DNA of 64,000 bases from Candidatus Leptofilum proximum (lineage in GTDB: Bacteria; Chloroflexota; Anaerolineae; Promineifilales; Promineifilaceae): positions 620,001-684,000 of the forward strand of contig JADJXK010000002.1 of NCBI GenBank assembly GCA_016710325.1, given 5' to 3'. A model generated the notes under the pieces. It saw only the letters and a list, made by a program, of their open reading frames with translations, was not told where the DNA came from and made no database searches. Positions 8,404 to 16,894 of the stretch are shown here, piece after piece. The translations under genes were made by a program, and so were the position numbers. The number at the start of each line of letters is the position of its first letter. The first letter of the stretch is position 1.

Positions 8404-9254
8404 ATCTCTTTGCTTCTAATAATCGCGTCTGTCATTTTTGCCAGCCGCGCAATTGGTTTCACGTCATGGACCCGCACAATGTCGGCACCGTGGGCGATGC
8501 CGATGGCCACGGTAGCGGCCGTTCCCTCCAGCCGCTCCTCCGGCGGCAAATCGAGCGTGTAGCCGATAAACGACTTGCGCGAGGTGCCTAACAAGATGGG
8601 GTAACCCATCGTTTTGAACTGATCGAGTTGGTTGACGAGTTGTAAATTTTGCGCAACGGTTTTGCCAAACCCCACACCGGGGTCCAAAATGATGTTCTCC
8701 TCCTTGACGCCTGCCTCCAGCGCCAGCTCGATGCTTTCGCCCAGCTCGCGCTTGATGTCGGCGATCAGATCGTCGTAGGCCACACCCACGTAACGGCCAC
8801 CGAGCCGTTCTTCTTGAGCCACATCTTTCGGCTTGCTGCGATTGTGCATCAGCACCACGGGGCAGTTGGCCTGAGCCACCACCTGCGCCAGACGAGGATC
8901 CATGCGCAGGCCCCAGACGTCGTTCACCCAGATGGCCCCGGCAGCCAGGGCGGCTTCCGCCACGTTAGCGCGGTAGGTGTCGATGGAGATGGGGAGGGAA
9001 ACGGCCGTTTTCACCGTCTCAATCACCGGAATCACCCGCGCCAACTCCTCGGCTTCCGTTACGGGCGTGCTGCCGGGCCGCGTGCTCTCCCCGCCAATGT
9101 CGATGATGTCTGCGCCATCGGCGGCAAACTGCTGGGCCTGGGCAACGGCCGCTGCCAGCACATCCTCTCCACGCAGCACGCCATCCCCAGAAAAACTATC
9201 CGGCGTCACGTTCAGGATGCCCATGACGTACGTTTTTTTGCCCCAATCAAACAT
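8394..9254 (-). CDS. folP: Dihydropteroate synthase
   Basis: Condenses 6-hydroxymethyl-dihydropterin diphosphate with p-aminobenzoate in folate synthesis. The family signature MGILNVTPDSFSGDG lies at residues 11-25, the pterin-binding GGESTRPGS follows, and FGKT and LGTSRKSF are further conserved loops. The 286-residue length is normal. Its final residues and stop codon lie inside a heptad-repeat stem-loop. folK is two genes upstream on the same strand, with a TetR-type regulator in between, an uncommon split of two consecutive pathway genes. Confidence 0.95.
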   Translation of the reverse strand: MFDWGKKTYVMGILNVTPDSFSGDGVLRGEDVLAAAVAQAQQFAADGADIIDIGGESTRPGSTPVTEAEELARVIPVIETVKTAVSLPISIDTYRANVAEAALAAGAIWVNDVWGLRMDPRLAQVVAQANCPVVLMHNRSKPKDVAQEERLGGRYVGVAYDDLIADIKRELGESIELALEAGVKEENIILDPGVGFGKTVAQNLQLVNQLDQFKTMGYPILLGTSRKSFIGYTLDLPPEERLEGTAATVAIGIAHGADIVRVHDVKPIARLAKMTDAIIRSKEMGD

Positions 9255-9279
9255 TTCTTTTTCGTGTCCCAGTCAATCG

Positions 9280-9324
9280 GTGAAAAGTGAAAAGTAAAAA
9301 ATGGGTTCACTTTTTACTTCTCAC
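9280..9324. repeat. Stem-loop of GTGAAAA heptad words
   Basis: GTGAAAAGTGAAAAGTAAAA on the left is answered by TCACTTTTTACTTCTCAC (9307-9324) on the right. The TAA stop of the TetR-type gene (9314-9316) lies in the right arm. Confidence 0.75.
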
Positions 9325-9931
9325 TTCCATTCCGTAAGCCGTTCAAATGAATGTCGGTAACGGCCGCTCCCAGCTTTTCTGGCGACGTGGTGCCCACAGA
9401 GATGCCCAGCTCAAACAGAGCAGCAAAACCCATTGTGGTGGCGCTCATCATGCGGGCCGCCAGCGCTGGGTCCACCGGGCGCATCACACCAGCCTCAATC
9501 AAGGCCTTCAGCCGCTGCTCCAGCGCATCAATAATTTGGTGCAGCGCTTCCTGCACGTAGTACTGGTGCACATCGGCATTCAGGCGCGATTCGTACAAAA
9601 AGAGCATAAACAGACGCCGCTCACGGCCGCGCCGGAAGCGGTTGGCCGCCAGCTGTGCCAGCATGTCTTCAAACGATTCACCCTGCACCGACTCGATGTC
9701 GGCAGCCACTTCGTTGGCATACGCCTTGGCCACGCCAATGAGCAGTTCGCGCTTGGTGGCAAAGTAGTTAAACAACGTGCCCTCGGAAACGTCGGCATAC
9801 TCGGCAATCTCTTTGGTGGTGGCCTTTTCGTACCCTTTTTGGCTGAACACGTGAGCCGCAGCCTCCAACAGCTGCGCCTTACGGGCAGCAATGCGACGTT
9901 CGCGGCGGGTTGAGGTATCGGTTTCTAACAT
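9314..9931 (-). CDS. TetR/AcrR-family transcriptional regulator
   Basis: A 205-residue regulator with an N-terminal helix-turn-helix: ATTKEIAEYADVSEGTLFNYF is the recognition region, closely following the TetR pattern. The C-terminal helical domain would bind an unknown ligand. I place the start at the ATG at 9931 (AAGAAG upstream); an ATG at 9952 and a GTG at 9955 in frame are alternatives that would put the operator-like palindrome at 9946-9976 inside the gene. It lies in the same strand run as the acyl-CoA dehydrogenase, fadN and fadA genes. In Bacillus the TetR-family FadR represses exactly such genes, so control of beta-oxidation by acyl-CoA is a reasonable inference, not shown. Confidence 0.88.
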   Translation of the reverse strand: MLETDTSTRRERRIAARKAQLLEAAAHVFSQKGYEKATTKEIAEYADVSEGTLFNYFATKRELLIGVAKAYANEVAADIESVQGESFEDMLAQLAANRFRRGRERRLFMLFLYESRLNADVHQYYVQEALHQIIDALEQRLKALIEAGVMRPVDPALAARMMSATTMGFAALFELGISVGTTSPEKLGAAVTDIHLNGLRNGSEK

Positions 9932-9945
9932 AAGTTCTTCTTTTT

Positions 9946-9976
9946 GAGTCATCACTCAAAAAATGAGTGGTGACTT
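9946..9976. promoter_or_regulatory. Operator-like palindrome upstream of the TetR-type gene
   Basis: Arms of 13 bases, GAGTCATCACTCA (9946-9958) and TGAGTGGTGACTT (9964-9976), are complementary at 11 positions around an AAAAA centre; the inner CACTCA/TGAGTG pair is perfect. Position just upstream of the chosen start codon fits autoregulation by the TetR-type protein. Confidence 0.6.
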
Positions 9977-9996
9977 ATTTTTACGGCAAAAAAATA

Positions 9997-10500
9997 TTAA
10001 CAAGTTGGCTGCAAAATGACGGCATTGGGAAACGGCCGTATCCCCTCACCATCCACAGCGGCAGCCAGTTCGGCAATCGTTTTACCCAACACGGGATGCA
10101 CAAAATCGGCCGCGATGTCCGCCAGCGGACGCAGCACAAAGGCGCGTCCCTCCAGCCGGGCATGCGGGATGGCCATATTTTCGGTTTCAATCACTTCGTC
10201 GGCGTAAAAAAGAATATCGATGTCGATGAGGCGCGGTCCCCATCGTTCGGCAGGCTCTCGACCCAGCTCAACCTCCAGGTTCTTGACGAAGGAGAGCAGG
10301 TCAACAGGTGGCAAATCTGTTTCGGCTGCCAGGCAAAGATTCAAAAAATCGGGCTGATTAGTGACACCCCACGGCGGCGTTTGGTAGATGGGAGAAACGG
10401 CCGTAATCACCAATTTCTCAGCCAGCCCGGCAAGAGCTGCCTGTAAATTGGCGGCGCGGTCACCCAAATTGGTACCCAGTCCTAAATAAATCGGTTGCAT
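9997..10500 (-). CDS. folK: 2-amino-4-hydroxy-6-hydroxymethyldihydropteridine pyrophosphokinase
   Basis: HPPK of 167 residues, which transfers pyrophosphate from ATP to the pterin substrate just before the FolP step. LGLGTNLGDR opens the protein, and the signature RWGPRLIDIDILFY carries the paired aspartates that bind the two magnesium ions. HARLEGRAFVLRPLADI is the conserved C-terminal substrate loop. No strong ribosome-binding site is visible before the ATG at 10500. It is the first gene of the minus-strand series that continues through the TetR-type gene to folP. Confidence 0.94.
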   Translation of the reverse strand: MQPIYLGLGTNLGDRAANLQAALAGLAEKLVITAVSPIYQTPPWGVTNQPDFLNLCLAAETDLPPVDLLSFVKNLEVELGREPAERWGPRLIDIDILFYADEVIETENMAIPHARLEGRAFVLRPLADIAADFVHPVLGKTIAELAAAVDGEGIRPFPNAVILQPTC

Positions 10501-10701
10501 GGTGCTTTGTTGTTAAAACGAATCGGTCAAACTTCACAAATTGCTGCCGTGTAATCTATGGCAAACTTTATAACACAGCGCGTCATTGATGTCAAACAGG
10601 AATTTTGCGGTGGCGACAACGAATTAAAGTAAACAACGAATTTTTCTGCGCCAAGTTTAGGCTGGCTGTACCAAACAGGCCCCACCGAGTACAATGCGGG
10701 C

Positions 10702-11925
10702 ATGAAAAAGTGGATTGTTTCTGTGCTGCTCCTCATGGCATTTTTTACACAGCCAACGGCCGCCCAGGGCAGCGGCTCTCTTACTATTCAGCCCGGCGAC
10801 AGCTGGGCGGCGCTGGCCATCCGCTTCCAGGTGCCGGAAGCTGCCCTGCACGAGCTGAACCCCCACATGAACCCCCAGAGGCCACCGGCCATTGGCACAG
10901 AGTTGGCGCTGCCGGAAACGGCCGTCGAACAAACCGGTGTACTGCTGCGGCCAAAAGGCAATTTGCTGGTAACGGCCGTGACCCACCAGGTCTCCCCATG
11001 GTCACTGGCTATACGCAATGGCCAATCCTCACCCTACCGGCCGACTCTCTACCAACCCATTTTGGTCCCGGCCGATAGCGCCGTGCCGCGTGACTTACCA
11101 TCTGGCTTCGCCAGCCTGGAGCTGTCGCAGGCGGTGGGTGTGCCGGGGCAGGCCGTCGGTTTTCGGGCACAAACGGCGGCAGGAGTGGTAGTGACGGCCG
11201 TTTTGGGCGACAACGAGATCGATTTATTCGCCAACGATCGATACCTGGTGGGTCTCACCGGCACCGGCGCCTTTTTTGGTACGCAGCAGCCCACGCTGCA
11301 AATCCAGGTAGAAGGGGCACCTCCCTGGCGCCAGCCGTGGCAGTTCCGCGATCCGGCCGATTGGGAGTACCAGGAGCTGACGCTCACGGGAACGGCCGCA
11401 GAAATTGACCAGCAGTCCATTGCCGATGAGCGGGAGCGGCTGTTTGCCATTTGGGAGCAAAACAGCGGCCCGGCGCAGTGGCACGGAACGTTTCTACTGC
11501 CTATCAACAGTTATTTAACCATCAGCTCCACCTTTGGCGCGCGGCGTTCCTACAACGGCGGCCCGTACCGTAGCTACCACGAAGGCGTTGATTTTGCCGC
11601 GTACGGCGGCACACCGGTGCTGGCCCCAGCCAGCGGCACCGTGGTAGTAGCCGAATTTTTGTACGTACGCGGCGGTGCGGTGATCATTGACCACGGGTTG
11701 GGGATTTACACGGGCTTTTACCACATGTCCAGCCTGGCCGTAGCTCCCGGCGACGTGGTATCGCCAGGCCAGATTGTCGGCGAAGTGGGCACGACAGGGC
11801 TGTCGACGGGCAATCATCTGCACTGGGATTTGCTGGTGGATGGCATCTGGGTAGATGCTCAGGCGTGGCTGGAGCAAGCGATGGACTGCTGGATTTTGGC
11901 GGGGCTGAACCAGCCGTGCGAATAA
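10702..11925 (+). CDS. Secreted LysM and M23 peptidase protein
   Basis: A 407-residue exported protein with a signal peptide at residues 1-21 (MKKWIVSVLLLMAFF, cleavage near AAQ). A LysM peptidoglycan-binding module follows (SLTIQPGDSWAALAIRF, about 26-70), then a middle region of unknown fold, then a C-terminal M23 (LytM-type) zinc endopeptidase. The zinc ligands are visible in YHEGVDFAA (His and Asp) and GNHLHWDL (HxH). The protein probably cuts peptide cross-links in the cell wall. It is monocistronic, convergent with the next gene and followed by a strong hairpin. Confidence 0.9.
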   Translation: MKKWIVSVLLLMAFFTQPTAAQGSGSLTIQPGDSWAALAIRFQVPEAALHELNPHMNPQRPPAIGTELALPETAVEQTGVLLRPKGNLLVTAVTHQVSPWSLAIRNGQSSPYRPTLYQPILVPADSAVPRDLPSGFASLELSQAVGVPGQAVGFRAQTAAGVVVTAVLGDNEIDLFANDRYLVGLTGTGAFFGTQQPTLQIQVEGAPPWRQPWQFRDPADWEYQELTLTGTAAEIDQQSIADERERLFAIWEQNSGPAQWHGTFLLPINSYLTISSTFGARRSYNGGPYRSYHEGVDFAAYGGTPVLAPASGTVVVAEFLYVRGGAVIIDHGLGIYTGFYHMSSLAVAPGDVVSPGQIVGEVGTTGLSTGNHLHWDLLVDGIWVDAQAWLEQAMDCWILAGLNQPCE

Positions 11926-11961
11926 CATTTCCCCGGAAACTTCGGAGTTTCCGGGGAAATG
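11926..11961. terminator. Hairpin between convergent genes
   Basis: CATTTCCCCGGAAACT (11926-11941) pairs perfectly with AGTTTCCGGGGAAATG (11946-11961) around a TCGG loop, a 16-base-pair stem. It lies six bases before the end of the convergent hydrolase gene, so it can serve both strands. There is no T run, which makes it a weaker match to a classical intrinsic terminator. Confidence 0.7.
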
Positions 11962-11967
11962 AAGCGA

Positions 11968-12789
11968 TTAATCCTCTTCTTCTTCTTCCTCTTCGAATAA
12001 TTCTTCCAGAAAGTCGATGACGGCGTCGTTGAAAATGTCTGGTTGTTCCAGGTTGGGCAGATGGCCCGCCTCGGGTATGATCACCAGTTCGGCATCGGGG
12101 ATGGCTTTGTACATCGCCTCGGCCTCAGCAGGCGGGATGAGCTGGTCATCGGCGCCGTGGATGATGAGGACTGGGACGTTGATCTCGCCCAACATGGGTG
12201 TGGAATCGATGCGATCCCGCATGGCGGCCAGAGCCCCGACCACCCCGTTTAGCGAAGCGGAGCTCATGATATCCTCGACAAATTCCACCAATTCCTCGTC
12301 CGCTTCATACGATTGAGGGGACATCATTTTGGGCAGCATCCCGGCAGAAACGGCCGTTGCCCCCTCATTTTTGGCCAGTTCAGCGGATTTATCACGATTG
12401 GCCCTGCCCTCCTCGGAGTCGGCCCCAGCGCGGGTGGCTGCCAGAATCAACCCGGCCACCTGCTCCGGGTAGCGGCGGTAAAACTCCAGGGCAATGTAAC
12501 CGCCCATCGACAAACCACAGACGACAAAGGGTGTCGCCACGTTCAGATGGCCCAGCAAATCGGCGCAGTCATCGGCCAGCTGGGTGATGCTGTACGGCCC
12601 CGGCACGCTGTCTGACTGGCCATGCCCGCGCAAATCCGGGGCAATAACGCGTACGTAGTCACCCAAATCTTCCAGCTGCGGTGTCCACATCTGGCTGCTC
12701 AGCGGAAAGCCGTGAATGAGCAGCAGGGTTGGCCTGTCGCACGAATCCTGGAAGGCCATCACAAAATCCTCGTCGTGTTCTTCACTCAT
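11968..12789 (-). CDS. Alpha/beta-fold hydrolase
   Basis: A 273-residue hydrolase resembling 3-oxoadipate enol-lactonase-type and esterase-type family members. LLLIHGFPLSSQMW forms the oxyanion loop, GLSMGG carries the serine nucleophile, HGADD holds the acid and GHLPNLEQP the catalytic histidine. The C-terminus is an acidic tail of about eight consecutive glutamates ending in aspartate, unusual for the family. No neighbouring pathway genes suggest the substrate. Confidence 0.87.
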   Translation of the reverse strand: MSEEHDEDFVMAFQDSCDRPTLLLIHGFPLSSQMWTPQLEDLGDYVRVIAPDLRGHGQSDSVPGPYSITQLADDCADLLGHLNVATPFVVCGLSMGGYIALEFYRRYPEQVAGLILAATRAGADSEEGRANRDKSAELAKNEGATAVSAGMLPKMMSPQSYEADEELVEFVEDIMSSASLNGVVGALAAMRDRIDSTPMLGEINVPVLIIHGADDQLIPPAEAEAMYKAIPDAELVIIPEAGHLPNLEQPDIFNDAVIDFLEELFEEEEEEED

Positions 12790-12805
12790 CTTTTTTCTCC
12801 ATTTT

Positions 12806-12883
12806 TGTTCGTGGTTCGTTGTTGGCTGATAGCTGCTGTGGCTGGGAGCTTCAGTTAACTAACAACTGGCTACCAGCCACTAA
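12806..12883. repeat. Degenerate heptad inverted repeat
   Basis: On the minus strand CAGCTAT, CAGCCAA, CAACGAA and CCACGAA follow one another in seven-base register, and TAGTGGC, TGGTAGC, CAGTTGT, TAGTTAA form a matching opposite arm that starts just after the stop of the PRPP synthetase gene. It is a degenerate member of the heptad class. Confidence 0.55.
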
Positions 12884-12886
12884 ATT

Positions 12887-13867
12887 TTATACTTCCATAC
12901 CCTCAAACAGCTCACCAATGGAGCGGCGCAGGTAGTTTTGCCGGATAGCTTCAGCAAAGACGTTACTTACGGAAAGCTCGGTTAAGTTGGGTGGACGGCG
13001 TTCGATCGGCCGCTCCACCGTGTCTGTAGTAATCACTTCCTGAATCTGAGGAATTGACTTGATACGCTCCACTGCCGGACCCAAAAACAGGCCGTGGGTG
13101 CAAATAAGGGTAATGCGCTGGATGCCGCTTTCCACCAGCACTTCACTTAGCTCCACCACCGATCCGGCGGTGGCAATCTCGTCGTCGTACACCAGGGCAT
13201 GTTCAAACCCCTGCACCTGCCGCCCGATGAGACCGCCAATTTTCACCTCGGTGTCGGAAACACGCGTTTTATCGGCGGAGGCGATGGGCAGCCCGAGGCC
13301 AGCAGCAAACCGGGCGGCGGGTTTAGCCCGGCCCATATCTGGGGCCACCACCACATCCCGTTTGGGATCTAACGGCCGTTGCCGGATAAACTGCTCCAGC
13401 GTCATGCGCGCCGTCAGCGGGTCGGCGGGAATACTAAAGAAACCATGTACCTGCGGCGAGTGCAGCGTCATCGTCATGACGTGGGTGGCGCCCGCCGTGC
13501 GCAGCAAGTCGGCAATCAATCGGGCGGTGATGGAGATACGCGGCGCGTCTTTTTTGTCGGAACGAGCATAAGAAAAATACGGGATGATGGCATGGATTTC
13601 CCGGGCGGCGGCGCTCTTGGCAATATCCAGCATCATCAACAGCTCCACCAGGTGGTCGCTTACTGGCGGCGTCAGGGACTGTACGAGGTACACCACACGG
13701 CCGCGCACGCTGGCGCCCAGCTGTACAAACAAATTATCATTGCTAAACCTGGAAAACCTGGTTTCGTCCAGGGGAATACCCAGGTGATCGGCAATTTTTG
13801 TGGCCAGCGGCACGTTGGAACGGCCGCTAAACATACGGACATCTTGCGGATCTAAATTCCTATCCAT
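12887..13867 (-). CDS. prs: Ribose-phosphate pyrophosphokinase
   Basis: PRPP synthetase of 326 residues, making phosphoribosyl pyrophosphate from ribose 5-phosphate and ATP for nucleotide, histidine and tryptophan synthesis. FSNDNLFVQLGASVRG, HAIIPYFSYARSDKKD and the PRPP-binding loop ALVYDDEIATAGS identify it. The classical RQDRK ATP-binding motif reads ARSDKK, and the flexible DLHA region is replaced by TLHS, so it belongs to a divergent branch of the family rather than the standard bacterial one. The start at 13867 has a GGAGGT-type site (AAGAGGAGG) upstream. Confidence 0.9.
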   Translation of the reverse strand: MDRNLDPQDVRMFSGRSNVPLATKIADHLGIPLDETRFSRFSNDNLFVQLGASVRGRVVYLVQSLTPPVSDHLVELLMMLDIAKSAAAREIHAIIPYFSYARSDKKDAPRISITARLIADLLRTAGATHVMTMTLHSPQVHGFFSIPADPLTARMTLEQFIRQRPLDPKRDVVVAPDMGRAKPAARFAAGLGLPIASADKTRVSDTEVKIGGLIGRQVQGFEHALVYDDEIATAGSVVELSEVLVESGIQRITLICTHGLFLGPAVERIKSIPQIQEVITTDTVERPIERRPPNLTELSVSNVFAEAIRQNYLRRSIGELFEGMEV

Positions 13868-13909
13868 TTCTACCTCCTCTTGTCAAGCAAAAACCCCTGT
13901 TCCCCAGCT

Positions 13910-14500
13910 TTAAACAAATGTGGCGGGAGTCAGCAGCGCCTGCCCCAGCCTTTGCCGGTACTCGGCAGCCGGAATCTCCACTGCACCAAAGCGGCGCAAA
14001 TGATCCGTCATAAACTGGGTATCAAGCAGGCGGAACTGTCGCTGCCGCAAGTGCTCCACAAGATAGACCAGGGCCACCTTGCTGCTGTCTGGCATGTGGC
14101 TAAACATGCTTTCTCCGGCGAAGAAGCCGCCAATGGCCACGCCGTACAGCCCACCCACCAACACACCCGCCTGCCACGTCTCCACGCTGTGGGCAAAGCC
14201 CAGCCGGTGCAGGCGAGTGTAGGCCTGGATGATGTCGTCGTTGATCCAGGTTTCTTCCCGGCCCGGGGCTGGAGCGGCGCACGCCTGGATTACGGCCGTA
14301 AAAGCCGTATCTACACGTATCTCAAAGCGCTGCTGGCGAATGGTGCGTTCAAGCGAACGGGAAACATGAAAACGATCTAAGGGAATGATAGCTCTGGGAT
14401 CGGGATCGTACCAGTAGATACGGCCGTCTTCATGCGCCATAGGGAACACACCCTGGCAGTATGCCGAGAGCAGTATTTGGGGTGTCAGGTAATTATCCAC
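13910..14500 (-). CDS. aat: Leucyl/phenylalanyl-tRNA--protein transferase
   Basis: Adds leucine or phenylalanine to N-terminal Lys or Arg of proteins, making them targets of the ClpS/ClpAP N-end-rule pathway. The 196 residues contain the family landmarks GVFPMAHEDGRIYWYDPDPRAIIPL, SVETWQAGVLVGGLYGVAIGGFFAGESMF in outline, and LLDTQFMTDHLRRFGA. The GTG start at 14498-14500 shares its first base with the TAG stop of the HMG-CoA lyase gene, indicating translational coupling. Confidence 0.93.
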   Translation of the reverse strand: MDNYLTPQILLSAYCQGVFPMAHEDGRIYWYDPDPRAIIPLDRFHVSRSLERTIRQQRFEIRVDTAFTAVIQACAAPAPGREETWINDDIIQAYTRLHRLGFAHSVETWQAGVLVGGLYGVAIGGFFAGESMFSHMPDSSKVALVYLVEHLRQRQFRLLDTQFMTDHLRRFGAVEIPAAEYRQRLGQALLTPATFV

Positions 14501-15426
14501 TATCTAAATGTAAATGAAGGCTCCTGCAAACACTGGCTTTCCCACCACTGCCGGATCCGGCCGCCAATCGGCCGTCCTACATAAGCCTCGATTTGATAAA
14601 CAACGTCCCACAGCCGGGCAAAGTCCACGCCGCTGCCCAGCCCCATTTTGTACGCCAGAAACACCAAATCCTCCGTAGCCAGGTTGCCTGCTGCACCGGG
14701 GGCAAACGGGCAACCGCCCAACCCGCCCACGCTGCTGTCGAAGATGCGCACACCGGCTTGCAGCGCTGTGGTGGCATTGGCCAACCCCATCGCCTGCGTG
14801 TCGTGCAGATGGACCGCCAGCCTGTTCATATCCAGGCGGCGGCCCAACGCCTCCATCAGGTGCCCCACGTCCAGCGGATTGGCATGGCCGATGGTGTCGG
14901 CAATGGCCAGCTCATCTGGGGCCATCTGCCACAGCTTTTCCGCCAGGGCAATGGTGCGGTGCGGCGGTGTATTGCCCTCAAACGGGCACACCCAGGCAGT
15001 CATCACGTAGATGCGCGTCCAGATGCCATCGCGGCGCGCCTGGGCCATCAGTTCCTGTGTAATGTCGTATGCCTGCTGGGATGACATGCGCGTGTTTTTT
15101 TGGCTAAACGTGTCGCTCACCGACACGCCAAAGGCCATCGAGCGGCAGCCAGCGGCCAGAGCCCGATCATACCCCCGCTGGTTGAACACCAGGCCAATGA
15201 AATCCCGTTCCGGCCAGTTCTGGCGGCTGAAAGTCATCAATTCATCGGCGTCGGCCATTTGCGGCACGGCCTTGGGATGCACAAAACTGGTCAGTTCAAT
15301 GTGGTGCAGGCCAGCTTCTACCAGCCCTTCAACCAACGCTTTTTTTTGATTTGTATCGATTAGGCTGGCCTCATTTTGCAAGCCGTCGCGCGGACCTACC
15401 TCATAAATTTTTAGGGAGTCTGACAT
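14500..15426 (-). CDS. mvaB: Hydroxymethylglutaryl-CoA lyase
   Basis: A 308-residue TIM-barrel lyase that splits HMG-CoA to acetyl-CoA and acetoacetate in leucine degradation. VGPRDGLQNE carries the metal- and substrate-binding Arg-Asp pair, HLHDTQAMGLAN the metal-binding histidines and GGLGGCPFAPGAAGN the catalytic cysteine. Overlap by one base with aat suggests co-transcription, although the two functions are unrelated. The 260 bases upstream are AT-rich and probably hold the promoter; I see no further gene there. Confidence 0.93.
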   Translation of the reverse strand: MSDSLKIYEVGPRDGLQNEASLIDTNQKKALVEGLVEAGLHHIELTSFVHPKAVPQMADADELMTFSRQNWPERDFIGLVFNQRGYDRALAAGCRSMAFGVSVSDTFSQKNTRMSSQQAYDITQELMAQARRDGIWTRIYVMTAWVCPFEGNTPPHRTIALAEKLWQMAPDELAIADTIGHANPLDVGHLMEALGRRLDMNRLAVHLHDTQAMGLANATTALQAGVRIFDSSVGGLGGCPFAPGAAGNLATEDLVFLAYKMGLGSGVDFARLWDVVYQIEAYVGRPIGGRIRQWWESQCLQEPSFTFR

Positions 15427-15686
15427 GATTTACCTGTACTGATGCTCGACGTGGGCAGTTTTGCAGAAAAATGCAGTAGGTTATTATGTCTACTTGCTGC
15501 GCAAAACTGCTTAACTATTTCACGCCTGTGTTTACAAAACATGGTAAGAATTTTTGGCGCGAAATAGCGGGCAAGCTGTTGTGGGGAGGCAGCCTGCGGG
15601 AAAAGATTTGCAGCGATTTTACCATACATCGCATTTGATTTTATGAGCGGCAGTACAGAAGAGGCAGGCGGCAGCCCATCCGCCAA

Positions 15687-16043
15687 TTAATAGCGCCCGA
15701 TGCCTGGGTCTACCAGAGCGGCATACGCGTCGATGCCGCCATCCATGTTGAACACGTTGGTCCAGCCCTGCTGGCGCAGCCAGGCGGTGACCTGGGCGCT
15801 GCGGTTACCGTGATGGCACATCACCACAATCTCGGTATCTTTGTCGTTAAGCACTTCTTCGGGCAGGGCTTCAGGACCTTGCTGGGCCAGCTCACTCATC
15901 GGTGCCAAATGCACGTTCTCGCCCAGGTTAGCGTAGTGCAGTTCCATTGGCTCGCGCACGTCCAGCAAGATGAAATCTTCCTCGTTATCACGTTTTTGGG
16001 CCACTTCCTGCACAGAAAGGCCGGGTACACCGTAGGGGTTCAT
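15687..16043 (-). CDS. Rhodanese-like domain protein
   Basis: A single rhodanese domain of 118 residues. LLDVREPMELHYANL is the conserved entry to the domain, and the active-site loop is CHHGNRSAQ with the sulfur-accepting cysteine. Stand-alone domains of this type (GlpE-like) move sulfane sulfur between carriers. The start at 16043 has AAGGAAG upstream. No sulfur-metabolism genes are adjacent. Confidence 0.92.
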   Translation of the reverse strand: MNPYGVPGLSVQEVAQKRDNEEDFILLDVREPMELHYANLGENVHLAPMSELAQQGPEALPEEVLNDKDTEIVVMCHHGNRSAQVTAWLRQQGWTNVFNMDGGIDAYAALVDPGIGRY

Positions 16044-16059
16044 AAGCTTCCTTTGGCTC

Positions 16060-16150
16060 TTCGGGAATTCAGGGGGTTGACAGCTCGTGAAACGTGAAAC
16101 GTGACCAGAGGTGAATCACGTTTCACGCAAAACCCCATGAAATCCGTAAG
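16060..16150. repeat. GTGAAAC stem-loop element, copy 1
   Basis: The core is CGTGAAACGTGAAACGTGA (16086-16104) against TCACGTTTCACG (16116-16127). Flanks GGAATTCAGGGGGTT on the left and AAAACCCCATGAAATCC on the right recur in the copy at 32485-32603, including the GACCAGAG next to the left arm. Confidence 0.85.
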
Positions 16151-16161
16151 ACCCTCTTTAT

Positions 16162-16542
16162 TTAGGCGCGCCAGGCAGCCAGGAACAGGCAGCCCCAGCC
16201 TGCGATGAAGGCAACGCCGCCGATGGGGGTGATGGCCCCCAGCCAGCCCTGCCGGGTTAAAACGAGCAGGTACAGGCTGCCGGAAAAGATAACAATGCCA
16301 GCCACCAGCAGGTAACCGGCCCAGGTCGTTAAACTGGTTGGAAATTTATCGGCCAGCCAGGCCACAGCAAATAGACCAAGTGCGTGGTAGACGTGGTAGC
16401 GCACGGCCGTATCATACGTGCCTGCCAAATCCGGAAAACGTTCAAAATAGGGTCTCAGCCCGTGGGCGCCAAACGCCCCTGCACCCACGCCCAGCATCAT
16501 AAACGCCGCACCCAACATAACAAAAATCTTACTCATCTTCAT
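16162..16542 (-). CDS. DUF423 membrane protein (YgdD/YwdK family)
   Basis: A 126-residue integral membrane protein with four hydrophobic segments. FGAHGLRPYF near the N-terminus, YHVYHALGLFAVAW in the middle and TPIGGVAFIAGW near the end are the family hallmarks. Function is unknown. Its first codons overlap the end of the upstream small gene by 14 bases, so the two are probably translated together. Confidence 0.9.
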   Translation of the reverse strand: MKMSKIFVMLGAAFMMLGVGAGAFGAHGLRPYFERFPDLAGTYDTAVRYHVYHALGLFAVAWLADKFPTSLTTWAGYLLVAGIVIFSGSLYLLVLTRQGWLGAITPIGGVAFIAGWGCLFLAAWRA

Positions 16543-16891
16543 CCTCTATGATTTCGGTGTTCCAGCGCATGGTGGGCGGCTCTTCAATGGCCGGACCTTC
16601 CCCTTTGGCCAGCCGGTCCAGCCAGCTTAGTGGGTCATCGGCAGCGGCCGTTTCGATGGCCACGTAAGCGCTGTAGGTTTCTTCCAGGTGCGGCCGTTCC
16701 CGCACCACTTCTTGTACCAACTCGGGGAGACGGCCGTTCCGCTCCATCGTACCAATCAACAAACCCGCCTTGTCACGCGGCGTCTTGCCCCGCAGCTGAT
16801 CATACTCCAACCCCAACCGCCGGCACAGCAGCTGGAACTCTTCCAGGTTAAACACGGTCAGTAAATCTTCTCGTAGCTGTATGCGATCCAT
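16529..16891 (-). CDS. Small protein with a Death-like/effector-associated domain
   Basis: A 120-residue protein. Residues about 1-70 resemble the bacterial Death-like and effector-associated adaptor domains of conflict systems: helices with FNLEEFQLLCRRLGLEYDQL, then GKTPRDKAGLLIGTMERNG, then LPELVQEVVRERPHL. The remaining 50 residues are acidic and look disordered. Such domains normally sit at the end of nucleases, proteases or caspases and recruit partners by like-with-like contact; here one is nearly alone and overlaps a DUF423 gene. No effector with a matching domain is visible in the window. The resemblance is by eye and should be tested by profile search. Confidence 0.72.
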   Translation of the reverse strand: MDRIQLREDLLTVFNLEEFQLLCRRLGLEYDQLRGKTPRDKAGLLIGTMERNGRLPELVQEVVRERPHLEETYSAYVAIETAAADDPLSWLDRLAKGEGPAIEEPPTMRWNTEIIEDEDE

Positions 16892-16894
16892 ATA

